From NCBI RefSeq assembly GCF_017084525.1, contig NZ_CP070950.1, positions 992,001 through 1,056,000 of the forward strand: DNA of 64,000 nt. Reading direction: 5' to 3'. A program made the translations under genes and the position numbers. Origin of the DNA: Conexibacter sp. SYSU D00693 (GTDB lineage: Bacteria > Actinomycetota > Thermoleophilia > Solirubrobacterales > Solirubrobacteraceae). The notes under the pieces were generated by a model. The model was not told the DNA's origin. It ran no database searches and saw only the letters and a list, made by a program, of their open reading frames with translations. Shown one piece after another: positions 14,792 to 23,795 of the stretch. Each line of letters opens with the position of its first letter. Position 1 is the first letter of the stretch.

Positions 14792-17710
14792 CTAGAGCTG
14801 CGTGCGGTCGACGAGCTCGAGCAGCGCCGTGACGGCGTCGGCGGAGCCCGACAGCGCCGCGTCGACGGCCCCCGCGAGCACCGACGGCAGGTCGCTGCGC
14901 GAGACGAGCAGGACCGCGTCGGCGGGCGTGCCGTCGTCCGGCCCGACCGCCACGGGCCGACCCGGGACGAGGTCGACGCGCCACAGCTCGTCGTCGGCGT
15001 CGACGACGACCGACGCGGCGGTGGTGACGGCGCTCGGCGGCGTCGCGTGCGCCAGCGCGCGCAGGAGCGCGCCGGGCTCGGGCGTGGCGCGGGCGGCCGC
15101 GAGCTCCGCGAGGCCGACGGGCCGGCGCAGGCCCTTGAGCAGCCGGCCGCGCAGGCGGCGCTTGCGGCCCGAGACCTCCGCCGTGCCCGGGAGGCTGCGC
15201 CGCCCGGCCATGCCGGCGACGAGCGCCACGAGGTCGTCGGCGCTGCCGGCGACGGCGACCTCCGCGACCCCGTCGGCCCCGTCGGGCCGGCGGACCCGCA
15301 CGGCGCCCGGCTCGGCCGTCACGCGGACGGGCTGGGCCCCGGTGACGGCGAGGTCGTAGACGAGCGTGCCCCGGGCGCGCAGCGCCTGGACGGGCAGGAG
15401 GTCGACGAGCAGGCGCCCGGCCGCGTCGGGGTCCTCCTCGGCGAGGCCGGCCAGGCCCTCGGCCAGCCAGGCCCGGCCGGCCTGGACGTCGGCGCCCCGG
15501 GCGGGCAGGACGACGAGCTCCAGCTCCGGCGCCCCGTCAAGCGGCCCCTCGGCCGGCTCCGCGGCCGGCTCCTCCACCGCGGCGACGGGCTCCTCCACCA
15601 CGGCGACGGGCTCCTCCACCTCGGCGGCGGGGTCCTCCTCGACGGCGCCCGCGCGCGCCCGCAGCCGCTCAGCCGCGGCCGCCAGGTCCTGGCTGATCGC
15701 CGGCGCCGGCGGCGACGCCGGCTCCGGGGCGCGGCTGAGGCCCTCCAGACGCTCGCGCAGCGCGGCCACCTTGTCGGGGTCCGCCCCGCTGAGCGCCGGC
15801 GCCGCCTCACCGGTGCGGCGGGCGAGGTCGGCGACCGCCTCCTCCGCGGCGCGCCGCGCCTCGCGCTCCTGCTCGAGCTGGGCGGCGAGGCCCGTCCGCA
15901 GCTCCGCCATCCGCCGCTCCGCCGCCTCGAGCTGCGCCGCGAGGCCCTCGCGACCGCGGCGCACCTCCCCGAGCAGCTCGTGCTCGACGGTCTTCAGGTC
16001 GCCCTCGAGGCCCTCGCGCAGCTCGCGCGCCATCGCCCCGATCTCGCGGACCAGCCGCGCGGCCGCCGGGTCGGGCCCGGCCGCCACGGCGTGTCCCTCG
16101 ACGTCGGCCTCGGGCGTCGCCGCGATCTCGCGCAGCGCGTCGAGCTGCGCGCGCAGGTCGCCCAGGGCGCTGCCGACGGCCACCTGGGACCCCGTCCGCT
16201 GCGCGAGCTGCGCCGCGAGCCGGTCGCGCTCGGCGAGCACCTCGGCCAGCGCCGCCTCCGCCCGCGCACGCGCCGCGCGCTCGGTGCGCAGCCGCTCGAG
16301 CAGCCCGTCGGCCGCGGCGCGCAGCCGCTCGCGCAGGTCGTCGACCGCCTGGGACAGCGCACCGGCGCGCGCCAGCCCGTCGCCCGCCGCGTCGAGCTGG
16401 GCCTGCAGCGCGTCGCGCTCGGTCGCGAGCTCCTCGACCCGGGCGGCCACCAGGTCGCGCTCGGCCGCCACGGCCGCCAGCGCGTCGTCGTGGGCCGCCT
16501 GCTCGGCCACGAGGCCGTCACGCTCCGTGGCGAGGGCGTCGCGCTCGGCCGCCAGCGCGGCGAGCCCGGCCCGGGCGCCGTCGCGGTCGGCCAGCGCCTC
16601 GGCCAGGCGCCGGTCGGCCGCCGCGCGCCCCTGCTCGGCCACCCGCGCCGCATCGGCGAGGCGCTCGCGCTCCTGCGCCGCCGCCCGCAGTCCCTCGCGG
16701 ACGCCCTCGAGCTCGGCGAGCACGAGCGCGCGCTCGGCCCGCGCCGCGCCGTCGCGCCCGGTGACCTCGTCGCCCAGCCGCCGCCGCTCCGCCTCCAGGA
16801 CCTCCGCCAGCCGGGTGCGCTCGAGCTCGGCCGCTGTCGCGAGCCGTTGGACCTCGTCGCGCAGGCGCTCGCGCTCTGCGGCGACCGCCGCGCTGCGCGC
16901 CACCGCCGCCGCGACCGCCCGCTCGCGCTCGCCCAGCTGCTCGCGCAGGCGCGTCGCCTCCGCCCGGGCGCCGTCGCGCTCGGCCTCCACCGCGCGCACC
17001 TGCACCCGCACGCCGCGCAGCACCGCCTCGACGTCGGCGAGCACCGCCGCGCGGCGCGCCGGGTCGCCGCCCGTGGCGCCGCGCAGGCGCTCGAGCTCGG
17101 CGCGGACCTCGACGACCTCCGCCTCGGCCGCACGCACCCGCGCTGCCGCCTCGGCCTCCGCCGAGCCGGGTCCCACGCCTTCACGCGCGCCCGCGCGCGC
17201 GACCGCCCGCCCCTCCCGCTCGTCGCCGCTGCGGGCGCGCGCGGCGATCACCAGCGCCTCGGCCTCCGCCACCGCCCGCTGTGAGCGGTCCAGCTCGATC
17301 TCGAGGTCGGCGACACGCTGCTGGGCGTCGGCCAGCGCGAGGCGCAGCCCGGCCGCCTCGCCCTCGGCGGCGCGCCGTGCCGCCGCGGCCTCGTCCTGCA
17401 GCTCGACCCGGACGCGCCGCTCGGACTCCTCGCGCTGGCGCACCTCGCGCAGCTCGCGCTCGGCCCGGCGCAGTCCCTGCTCGAGCACGTCGCGCTCGCG
17501 CGCCACCTGGTCGAGCTCGGCCTCGACCTCGCCGAGGCGCGTCTCGAGCGCCTGCGTCGCGCGCTCGGCGGCCTGCACCCGGCGCGTCAGGGACGCCTCG
17601 TGCAACTCGGCCCGGCGGGCCCGGCGCTCGGCCATGACCTCGGGGTCGACCACGGTGCCGTGGGGGTCGTCGTCGGGCTCGACGTCGTCGCGCGGAGGAA
17701 GCGGGACCAT
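14792..17710 (-). CDS. Long coiled-coil protein with a C-terminal region resembling two SCP2 domains
   Basis: A 972-residue protein. Residues about 25-620 are an almost unbroken Ala/Glu/Arg-rich heptad coiled coil (for example RRVQAAERATQALETRLGEV), without Walker motifs, so it is not an SMC ATPase. A Pro/Glu/Ala-rich linker with repeated VEEPVAAVEEPAA-type units spans about 640-720. The C-terminal 247 residues look like two consecutive SCP2-like modules: about 775-865, ending LPGTAEVSGRKRRLRGRLLK, and about 890-972, with ADAVLLVSRSDLPSVLAGAV. ATG at 17708-17710. No signal peptide is present. A scaffold or cytoskeletal role is possible but unproven. Confidence 0.8.
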   Translation of the reverse strand: MVPLPPRDDVEPDDDPHGTVVDPEVMAERRARRAELHEASLTRRVQAAERATQALETRLGEVEAELDQVARERDVLEQGLRRAERELREVRQREESERRVRVELQDEAAAARRAAEGEAAGLRLALADAQQRVADLEIELDRSQRAVAEAEALVIAARARSGDEREGRAVARAGAREGVGPGSAEAEAAARVRAAEAEVVEVRAELERLRGATGGDPARRAAVLADVEAVLRGVRVQVRAVEAERDGARAEATRLREQLGERERAVAAAVARSAAVAAERERLRDEVQRLATAAELERTRLAEVLEAERRRLGDEVTGRDGAARAERALVLAELEGVREGLRAAAQERERLADAARVAEQGRAAADRRLAEALADRDGARAGLAALAAERDALATERDGLVAEQAAHDDALAAVAAERDLVAARVEELATERDALQAQLDAAGDGLARAGALSQAVDDLRERLRAAADGLLERLRTERAARARAEAALAEVLAERDRLAAQLAQRTGSQVAVGSALGDLRAQLDALREIAATPEADVEGHAVAAGPDPAAARLVREIGAMARELREGLEGDLKTVEHELLGEVRRGREGLAAQLEAAERRMAELRTGLAAQLEQEREARRAAEEAVADLARRTGEAAPALSGADPDKVAALRERLEGLSRAPEPASPPAPAISQDLAAAAERLRARAGAVEEDPAAEVEEPVAVVEEPVAAVEEPAAEPAEGPLDGAPELELVVLPARGADVQAGRAWLAEGLAGLAEEDPDAAGRLLVDLLPVQALRARGTLVYDLAVTGAQPVRVTAEPGAVRVRRPDGADGVAEVAVAGSADDLVALVAGMAGRRSLPGTAEVSGRKRRLRGRLLKGLRRPVGLAELAAARATPEPGALLRALAHATPPSAVTTAASVVVDADDELWRVDLVPGRPVAVGPDDGTPADAVLLVSRSDLPSVLAGAVDAALSGSADAVTALLELVDRTQL

Positions 17711-17768
17711 GGTCAGCCCGGGAATCTACGGCCCCGAACGACCCGTGTTGCACGTCGAGGGCCGAGCT

Positions 17769-17800
17769 CCTGCCGCTGCAACGGAACCTGCAGCGGCAGG
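17769..17800 (-). terminator. Hairpin between the small ORF and the coiled-coil gene
   Basis: A perfect 12-bp stem (CCTGCCGCTGCA with its complement) and an 8-nt loop, 13 nt downstream of the small ORF's stop and 59 nt upstream of the coiled-coil start. It probably ends the argG-side transcript. Confidence 0.65.
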
Positions 17801-17812
17801 ACGACGTCTGGA

Positions 17813-17986
17813 TCAGCTGCTGCGGCGCGCGCCCTCGACGGCGAGCGCCGTCACGAGCGCGGCACCCGCCAGGCCCAGCGCGACGCCACGCCGGCCGCCC
17901 ACCGCGGAGCGGACCCGGCGGCGCGCGTACCACTTGGCGCCGTGCCAGACGGCGAAGCCCAGGATCTCGTAGCCCGTGCGCGTCAT
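17813..17986 (-). CDS. Small predicted membrane-associated protein (57 residues)
   Basis: A short reading frame from ATG at 17986 to TGA at 17815-17813. The N-terminal half MTRTGYEILGFAVWHGAKWY is aromatic. A basic stretch (ARRRVRSAVGGRRG) follows, then one hydrophobic helix (VALGLAGAALVTALAV) and a charged tail. Codon third positions are strongly G/C like its neighbours. It lies 30 nt downstream of argG on the same strand and ends before a strong hairpin, as expected for a real last gene of a transcript. The function is unknown. Confidence 0.6.
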   Translation of the reverse strand: MTRTGYEILGFAVWHGAKWYARRRVRSAVGGRRGVALGLAGAALVTALAVEGARRSS

Positions 17987-18016
17987 GGCGCTCGGGCTAC
18001 CCCTGCTCGGGGACCG

Positions 18017-19294
18017 CTACTCGGCGCCGGGACCCGGCGCGTTGTGCAGCCGCCAGGCCAGGCGCGACTGCAGCGTCCACAGCTCGATGAAGCCCGGCGA
18101 GGCCTGCTGCGAGAACAGGCCGCCCGACTCGGAGAACGTGGCGAGCTGCGCGTCGTAGACCGCATGGGGCGACTCGCGCGTGACGACGCGCGCGGAGCCC
18201 TTGAAGAGCTTGACGCCGATCGTGCCCGTGACCCGGCGGTTGACGGACTCCATGAACGCGTCGAGGTCCTCGCGCAGCGGCTCCCACCACAGGCCGGCGT
18301 AGACCAGGTACGCCCACTGCTCCTCGAGCGAGCGCTTGAAGCGGTTCTGGTGGATCGTGCCGACCAGGCGCTCGAGCTCGGCGTGCGCGGTGAGCAGGAT
18401 CGACGCGGCCGGGACCTCGTAGATGTCGCGGACCTTGAGGCCGACGATCCGGTCCTCGATGTGGTCGACGATCCCGACGCCGTGGCGGATGCCCGCCTCG
18501 GCGGCACGCTCGAGCAGCTCGACGATGCCCAGCCGCTCGCCGTTGAACGCGACCGGGACGCCCTCCTCGAAGCCGATCGTCACGACCTCGGCCTCGTCGG
18601 GCGCCTCCTCCGGGCGCGTCACGAGCTGGAAGACGTCGTCCTCCGGCGCGTGGCCGAGCTCCTCGATCCACTTGCCCTCGCTCGAGCGGCCCCAGAGGTT
18701 GTCGTCGATGGAGTAGGGCGCCGCCTCCGTGCCGCCCTTGACCGGGATGCCGTGCTCGCGCGCGTAGGCGATCTCCTCGTCGCGACCCATCTTCCAGTCG
18801 CGCACCGGGGCGATGACCTTGAGCTCCGGCGCGAGCGTCGCGACGGTGCCGTCGATGCGGACCTGGTCGTTGCCCTTGCCGGTGCAGCCGTGGGCGATCG
18901 TGTCGCACCCGGTCTCGCGCGCGACGTCCACCGCGATCTTCGCGATGAGGGGCCGGCCGAGGGCCGTGAAGAGCGGGTAGCCCAGGCCGTACACCGCGTT
19001 GGCCTTGATCGCCGGGACGACGAAGTCGCGGCAGAACTCCTCGCGCGCGTCGACCACCCGCGCGTCGACCGCGCCGAGCTGCAGCGCCTTGCCGCGGACG
19101 ACGTCGTAGTCCTCGCCCGGCTGGCCCAGGTCGATCGTCAGCGCGACGACCTCGGCGTCGTACTGGTCCTGGATCCACTTGAGCATGACGCTGGTGTCCA
19201 GGCCGCCCGAGTACAGCAGGCAGACCCGGCGAACCTCGTCGGGCCGTGCCAGGTACGAGGCGGCGGGCTCATGCGGCTGGAGCATCTCGGTCAT
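18017..19294 (-). CDS. argG: Argininosuccinate synthase
   Basis: Joins citrulline and aspartate with ATP in the seventh step of arginine synthesis. It is 425 residues. The ATP-binding P-loop appears as CLLYSGGLDTSVMLKWIQ, followed by the YPLFTALGRPLIAK, HGCTGKGNDQVR and APVRDW motifs and GGTEAAPYSIDDNLWGRSSE. The N terminus carries about 20 extra residues before the usual start. ATG at 19294; TAGTCT lies 11 nt upstream as a possible -10. The argCJBD genes are about 2.5 kb away on the same strand, separated by the divergent collagen-like and macrodomain genes. Confidence 0.96.
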   Translation of the reverse strand: MTEMLQPHEPAASYLARPDEVRRVCLLYSGGLDTSVMLKWIQDQYDAEVVALTIDLGQPGEDYDVVRGKALQLGAVDARVVDAREEFCRDFVVPAIKANAVYGLGYPLFTALGRPLIAKIAVDVARETGCDTIAHGCTGKGNDQVRIDGTVATLAPELKVIAPVRDWKMGRDEEIAYAREHGIPVKGGTEAAPYSIDDNLWGRSSEGKWIEELGHAPEDDVFQLVTRPEEAPDEAEVVTIGFEEGVPVAFNGERLGIVELLERAAEAGIRHGVGIVDHIEDRIVGLKVRDIYEVPAASILLTAHAELERLVGTIHQNRFKRSLEEQWAYLVYAGLWWEPLREDLDAFMESVNRRVTGTIGVKLFKGSARVVTRESPHAVYDAQLATFSESGGLFSQQASPGFIELWTLQSRLAWRLHNAPGPGAE

Positions 19295-19333
19295 CTCGCG
19301 GCGGGAGACTACGTGCGCGAGGCCCCTTCCAGC

Positions 19334-19362
19334 TTTGCGGCGCCTGCCCGGATCGGTAGGCT
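19334..19362 (+). promoter_or_regulatory. Possible promoter of the collagen-like protein gene
   Basis: TTTGCG at 19334-19339 and TAGGCT at 19357-19362 are separated by 17 bp, giving a leader of about 60 nt. The same TAGGCT -10 is used by the P450 gene at 52 kb. The leader holds CCGCAGGGG and an AGGCAGGGAC stretch that recur in front of the paralogue at 41.5 kb. Confidence 0.4.
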
Positions 19363-19429
19363 CTCCTCCACGAACCGGTCCGTCACAGGACCGCAGGGGC
19401 TACATCTTCGAGAGGCAGGGACGGACCTG

Positions 19430-21208
19430 ATGAGGACCAGGCTTGGTCGCACCGCGCGGATCGCCGGTGCCGTGGCGCTGCTGTGCGGGGTGCTCGCCGC
19501 GCCGGCGAGCGCCGACACCACGTACCCGAACGGCGGCGCGAACTTCACCAACGGCGCCGAGGGCTGGATCGACCAGGGCGGCTCGTGCACCCTGCTCGGG
19601 CTCCTGCCGATCCCCGTCCCGCTCGTCTGCGCGGCGACGAACGCCCACGCCGCCGGCGAGGGCAACACCCCCGGCTCGATCTCCTCGAGCTACCAGGCGC
19701 TGGCCAACGCGCTCGGCGTCCTGTCGGGCAAGTCGCAGTGGCGCTCGCCGAGCTTCGTCGTCGACAAGAACCCGACGGGCGGCTTCTTCACCGTCGACCG
19801 CCGCGCCGCCATCCAGGCGCTGCTCCAGGTCGGCGGCCAGGCCAAGTCGACCGTCACGCTCGTCGACGAGACCGCGCCGGCGCGCTCGCGGGTGCTGCTC
19901 AGCGAGACGCTGACCCGCGACACGCCCTTCGGCCAGCCCCGCGTCGTGGAGGTCCCCGAGGGCGGCACGAACGGCCTGCGCAACGGCGACAAGTACCACA
20001 TCCAGATCGTCACGGAGTTCACCTCCACGGGCATCCAGGCCGCCCAGGGCACGATCACCGTCTTCTACGACAACATCGGCCTCCGGGTCTTCGACGACAC
20101 CGACACCGGTGACGTCCCGCCGGTCGTCGCCACGCTCATCGCGACCGACGTCGCCGGCGAGACCGCGACGCTCAACGCGTCGGTGAACCCGAAGGGCCTG
20201 CAGACCTCCACGTCGTTCGACGTGCGCGAGGAGGGCTCCCAGTCCGCGACGAACTACCCCGCGGCGGACGCCGGCTCGGGGACGGTCGCCACGCGGGTCA
20301 GCCTCCCGGTCACCGGCCTGAAGAAGTGCACGACCTACGTGTACGCCGCGATCGGCACGAACGCGAAGGGCACGACGCGCGGCAACGACTCGGCGTTCAC
20401 CACGGAGTGCGCTCCGGGGGCGACGACCCTGCCGGCCGCGCCCGTCTCGGCCAACGCCGCCGGCCTGAACGCGTCGGTCGCCCCCAACGGGCCGGAGACG
20501 ACGTTCCAGTACGAGATCTCGACGAACCCGGACCTCGCGGGCGCGAACTTCACGGACGTCCGCGTGGCGGGCTCGGGCCGTGACGTCAAGCAGCCGCTCA
20601 CCGAGTCGCTGACGCTGCCGTCGAACACGACGTTCTACTACCGCGTGATCGCCCGCAACGCCAACGGCGAGACGAAGGGCAACATCGTGTCCTTCAAGAC
20701 CGGCGTGCCGAGCGGCCCCGGTGCCCCGGGTGCCCCCGGCGCTCGCGGCCCGCAGGGCAACAGCGGCGTCGGCAGCTCCGGCGACCTGACGCTGCGCAAC
20801 GGCGACACCCGGGCGCTGCTGCAGATCCGCAACTCCCTGGTCCAGGTGGGCCTCAAGGGCAAGCGCGCGGGCCAGCTGCGGTTCAAGATCTTCTGCCGCA
20901 AGCAGACCGGCCGCACCTGCGCCGGCACGGTCAAGATCCGCACGATCGGCAAGATCAACCCGTCGATCCGCGGCAAGAAGAAGGCCCGCCGCGTCACGTT
21001 CTCGACGTTCGAGTACCAGCTCGCCCAGGGCAAGTCCGGCGTGGCCATCACCACGCTCCAGCCGGAGAAGGTCGAGCTGCTGCGCAAGCGCCGCGGCATC
21101 GGCAAGTCCATCGGCGTGACGATCTCGGTCCAGGTGACCGACTCCGGCGGCAACCGCCAGACGATCGTCCGCGAGGGCAAGCTCCGGCTCGTCAACTCGC
21201 CCAGGTAG
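19430..21208 (+). CDS. Secreted multidomain protein with a short collagen-like segment (paralogue of 41561-43594)
   Basis: A 592-residue exported protein. It has a signal peptide ([20 protein letters not shown]), then an N-terminal beta-rich domain with [19 protein letters not shown] and a pair of cysteines. Two fibronectin-III-like modules follow ([40 protein letters not shown]). Next come five Gly-X-Y triplets ([12 protein letters not shown]) and a C-terminal basic domain ending [20 protein letters not shown] with two cysteines ([18 protein letters not shown]). The same N-to-C architecture is found in the 677-residue protein at 41.5 kb. ATG at 19430 follows AGGCAGGG. A 13-bp hairpin terminates it. 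A cell-surface or matrix role is inferred. Confidence 0.85.
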   Translation: MRTRLGRTARIAGAVALLCGVLAAPASADTTYPNGGANFTNGAEGWIDQGGSCTLLGLLPIPVPLVCAATNAHAAGEGNTPGSISSSYQALANALGVLSGKSQWRSPSFVVDKNPTGGFFTVDRRAAIQALLQVGGQAKSTVTLVDETAPARSRVLLSETLTRDTPFGQPRVVEVPEGGTNGLRNGDKYHIQIVTEFTSTGIQAAQGTITVFYDNIGLRVFDDTDTGDVPPVVATLIATDVAGETATLNASVNPKGLQTSTSFDVREEGSQSATNYPAADAGSGTVATRVSLPVTGLKKCTTYVYAAIGTNAKGTTRGNDSAFTTECAPGATTLPAAPVSANAAGLNASVAPNGPETTFQYEISTNPDLAGANFTDVRVAGSGRDVKQPLTESLTLPSNTTFYYRVIARNANGETKGNIVSFKTGVPSGPGAPGAPGARGPQGNSGVGSSGDLTLRNGDTRALLQIRNSLVQVGLKGKRAGQLRFKIFCRKQTGRTCAGTVKIRTIGKINPSIRGKKKARRVTFSTFEYQLAQGKSGVAITTLQPEKVELLRKRRGIGKSIGVTISVQVTDSGGNRQTIVREGKLRLVNSPR

Positions 21209-21220
21209 TCCTGGCAGGCC

Positions 21221-21250
21221 GGCCGCGGGCGCCCTCGGGCGCCCGCGGCC
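21221..21250 (+). terminator. Terminator of the collagen-like protein gene
   Basis: A perfect 13-bp GC stem (GGCCGCGGGCGCC with its complement) around a CTCG loop, 12 nt after the stop codon. Confidence 0.75.
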
Positions 21251-21281
21251 GCCGCTGCCCGCCCCGGGTACCGTCGGCTCC

Positions 21282-21794
21282 ATGGAGCTGACCGTCCTGC
21301 GCGGCGACATCACCACCGACGACGCGGCCGACGCGATCGTCAACGCGGCCAACTCGAGCCTCCTCGGCGGGGGCGGCGTGGACGGCGCGATCCACCGCGC
21401 CGCGGGACCCCAGCTGCTCGAGGAGTGCCGGACGCTGGGCGGCTGTCCCACCGGCGACGCGAAGGTCACGCGCGGCTACCGGCTGCCGGCCGCCTGGGTG
21501 ATCCACACCGTCGGCCCCGTGTGGCACGGCGGCGCCGACGGCGAGGACGAGGCGCTCGCGTCGTGCTACCGGCGCTGCATCGAGCTCGCGGCCGAGCACG
21601 GCTGCCGGACTGTCGCCTTCCCGGCGATCTCGACCGGCGTGTACGGCTTCCCCGCCGACCGGGCCGCGGCCATCGCGGTGCGCACGCTGCGCGAGGCGGC
21701 CGCCGAGCACGGCGTCGTCGAGGCCGTGCACCTCTGGGCCTTCGACGCGCGCGCCGAGGGCGTGCTACGCGACGCGCTCGCGGCGGCCGGCTAG
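21282..21794 (+). CDS. Macrodomain protein (O-acetyl-ADP-ribose deacetylase-like)
   Basis: A 170-residue single macrodomain that binds ADP-ribose and its derivatives. It carries [20 protein letters not shown], the substrate loop [16 protein letters not shown], the [17 protein letters not shown] block, VIHTVGPVW, and the second loop [12 protein letters not shown]. These are the MacroD/YmdB-type motifs, including the catalytic-loop [10 protein letters not shown]. The start is ATG at 21282. It is convergent with argD with a 4-base overlap; that neighbour does not suggest a role. Confidence 0.93.
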   Translation: MELTVLRGDITTDDAADAIVNAANSSLLGGGGVDGAIHRAAGPQLLEECRTLGGCPTGDAKVTRGYRLPAAWVIHTVGPVWHGGADGEDEALASCYRRCIELAAEHGCRTVAFPAISTGVYGFPADRAAAIAVRTLREAAAEHGVVEAVHLWAFDARAEGVLRDALAAAG

Positions 21795-22930
21795 GCCAGC
21801 AGCGCGCGCAGGCGCCCGACCGCGTCGTCGACCTGCTCCTCGCTCACCACGAGCGGCGGCAGCAGGCGGACGGTGTCGGGACCCGTCGCGTTGAGCAGCA
21901 GGCGCTGCTCGACCACGGCGCGCCGCACGAGCTCCGGGGCGCCCCCGGCCTCGAGGTCGAACGCGTTCATGAGGCCCAGGCCGCGGACGTCCTTGGCGCC
22001 GGGCAGCTCGCGCAGCGCAGCGCGCAGCCGCTCGCCCAGGGCACGGACGCGGGCGTGCAGCGCCTCGTCCTCCAGGACGTCGAGCGCGGCGTGGGCCGCG
22101 GCGCAGACCAGCGGGCCGCCGGCGAAGGTCGAGCCGTGGTCGCCCGGCTCGAAGACGTCGGCGAGACCGGGACCGGTGATGAGCGCCCCGATCGGCAGGC
22201 CGCCGGCCAGCGCCTTGGCGGTCAGCAGGAGGTCGGGCTCGACGCCCACCTGCTGCCAGCACCACAGCGAGCCGCAGCGCCCGAGCCCGGCCTGGATCTC
22301 GTCGAAGACGAGCGCGGCGCCGGTGACGTCGCAGGCCTCGCGCGCCGCGCGCAGGACCTCGACGGGGATCGGGCGCACGCCCGTCTCCCCCTGCACCGGC
22401 TCGATGACCACCGCCGCCGTGTCGTCGGTCACCGCGTGGCGGATGGCCTCGACGGTCGGCGGGATCGCGCGGAAGCCCGGGACCAGCGGCGCGAACGGCG
22501 CCTGCTTGCTCTCCTGCGGGGTCGCGCTCAGCGCGCCGTAGGTGCGCCCGTGGAAGGCGCCGTGGAACGAGATGACCTCGCCCCCGCGCCGGTTCTTGCG
22601 CGCGAGCTTCAGCGCCGCCTCGACCGCCTCCGCGCCCGAGTTGGTGAAGAAGACCTTGCCGCCCAGCGAGCCCTTGGCCAGCCGCTCGGCCAGCCGGACC
22701 ATCGGGTCGGTGTAGAAGAGGTTGCCGACGTGCAGCAGCCGCTGGGACTGCTCTTGGATCGCGGCGACGACCTGCGGGTGGCAGTGGCCGACGTTGGAGA
22801 CCGAGATGCCGCTGAGGAAGTCGAGGTACTCCGCGTCGGCGGCGTCCCACAGCCGCGCGCCCTCGCCACGGACGAGCTCGACCGGGTGGCGCGCGTAGTT
22901 GGCGGTGAGGAAGTCGTCGTTGATGGCCAT
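21791..22930 (-). CDS. argD: Acetylornithine aminotransferase
   Basis: PLP enzyme that converts N-acetylglutamate semialdehyde to N-acetylornithine. It is 379 residues. Landmarks are [66 protein letters not shown] and [18 protein letters not shown], and the PLP lysine lies in [16 protein letters not shown]. It is the last gene of the argC-J-B-D run; argB ends 2 nt upstream. ATG at 22930. Confidence 0.95.
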   Translation of the reverse strand: MAINDDFLTANYARHPVELVRGEGARLWDAADAEYLDFLSGISVSNVGHCHPQVVAAIQEQSQRLLHVGNLFYTDPMVRLAERLAKGSLGGKVFFTNSGAEAVEAALKLARKNRRGGEVISFHGAFHGRTYGALSATPQESKQAPFAPLVPGFRAIPPTVEAIRHAVTDDTAAVVIEPVQGETGVRPIPVEVLRAAREACDVTGAALVFDEIQAGLGRCGSLWCWQQVGVEPDLLLTAKALAGGLPIGALITGPGLADVFEPGDHGSTFAGGPLVCAAAHAALDVLEDEALHARVRALGERLRAALRELPGAKDVRGLGLMNAFDLEAGGAPELVRRAVVEQRLLLNATGPDTVRLLPPLVVSEEQVDDAVGRLRALLA

Positions 22931-22932
22931 CG

Positions 22933-23781
22933 CTACGACGCGGCCCGGATCTTCGTGCCGATGCCGGCGTCGGTGAACAGCTCGAGCAGCAGGGAGTGCT
23001 CGACGCGGCCGTCGACGATGTGCGCGTAGGTCACGCCGCCGTGGATGGCGTCGACGCAGGCCTGGAGCTTGGGGCGCATGCCGCCGGAGATCGACGGCAG
23101 CGCGTCCTCGACCTCGTCGGCGCGCGCCTCGCTCACGACGCTCTCGAGGTCCGACGGGTCGCGCAGCCAGCCCGCGACGTCGGTGAGGAAGACCACCTTG
23201 TAGGCGCGCAGCGCGCGGGCGACGGCGCCCGCCGCCTCGTCGGCGTTGACGTTGTGCGAGCGCCCCTCCCGGTCGGCGCCGACCGACGCGATGACCGGGA
23301 TGTAGTCCTGGGAGATGTGGTGCAGGAGCTTGACGTCGACGCGGGTGATGCGCCCGACGAGGCCGACGTCCTGCCCGCCCGGCGCCGTCGTCGTCTCGAC
23401 CTGGAAGAGCCGGCCGTCGTCGCCGCAGATCCCGACGGCCGCCTGGCCGTGGCGGTTGATGCGCAGGACGATGTCCTTGTTGACCTTGCCGACGAGGACC
23501 ATCTTGGCGACCTCGACCGTCGGCTCGTCGCTGACCCGCAGGCCACCGACGAACTGCACCGGCATGTCGAGGCGCTCCATGTACTGCGTGATGTCGGGCC
23601 CGCCGCCGTGGACGACGACCGGGTTGAGCCCGACGTACTTCAGGAGCACGACGTCGCGGGCGAACTCCTCGCGCAGGCGCGGGTCGTCCATCGCCGCGCC
23701 GCCGTACTTGATGACGACGGTGCGGCCGTGGAACTCCCGGATGTAGGGCAGGGCCTCGAGGAGCGTTCCGACGTCGCGCAT
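22933..23781 (-). CDS. argB: Acetylglutamate kinase
   Basis: Phosphorylates N-acetylglutamate with ATP in the second step of arginine synthesis, often the feedback-inhibited one. It is 282 residues with VVIKYGGAAMDDP, NPVVVHGGGPDITQYMERL, GLVGRITRVD, NVNADEAAGAVARALRAYKV and the C-terminal SISGGMRPKLQACVDAI, all amino-acid-kinase motifs. The N-terminal helix (LEALPYIREFHGRTV) is present, as in arginine-inhibited hexameric NAGKs. It starts 14 nt after argJ and precedes argD by 2 nt. Confidence 0.96.
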   Translation of the reverse strand: MRDVGTLLEALPYIREFHGRTVVIKYGGAAMDDPRLREEFARDVVLLKYVGLNPVVVHGGGPDITQYMERLDMPVQFVGGLRVSDEPTVEVAKMVLVGKVNKDIVLRINRHGQAAVGICGDDGRLFQVETTTAPGGQDVGLVGRITRVDVKLLHHISQDYIPVIASVGADREGRSHNVNADEAAGAVARALRAYKVVFLTDVAGWLRDPSDLESVVSEARADEVEDALPSISGGMRPKLQACVDAIHGGVTYAHIVDGRVEHSLLLELFTDAGIGTKIRAAS

Positions 23782-23795
23782 TGGCAGTGGTGGTC

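Noticed and set aside
15540-15640. Short direct repeats as a CRISPR-like array
   Set aside because: The repeats encode the VEEP/VVEEPVA linker of the coiled-coil protein in frame, with no unique spacers.
14792-17710. SMC/Rad50-type ATPase
   Set aside because: The coiled coil lacks Walker A, signature and Walker B motifs at either end.
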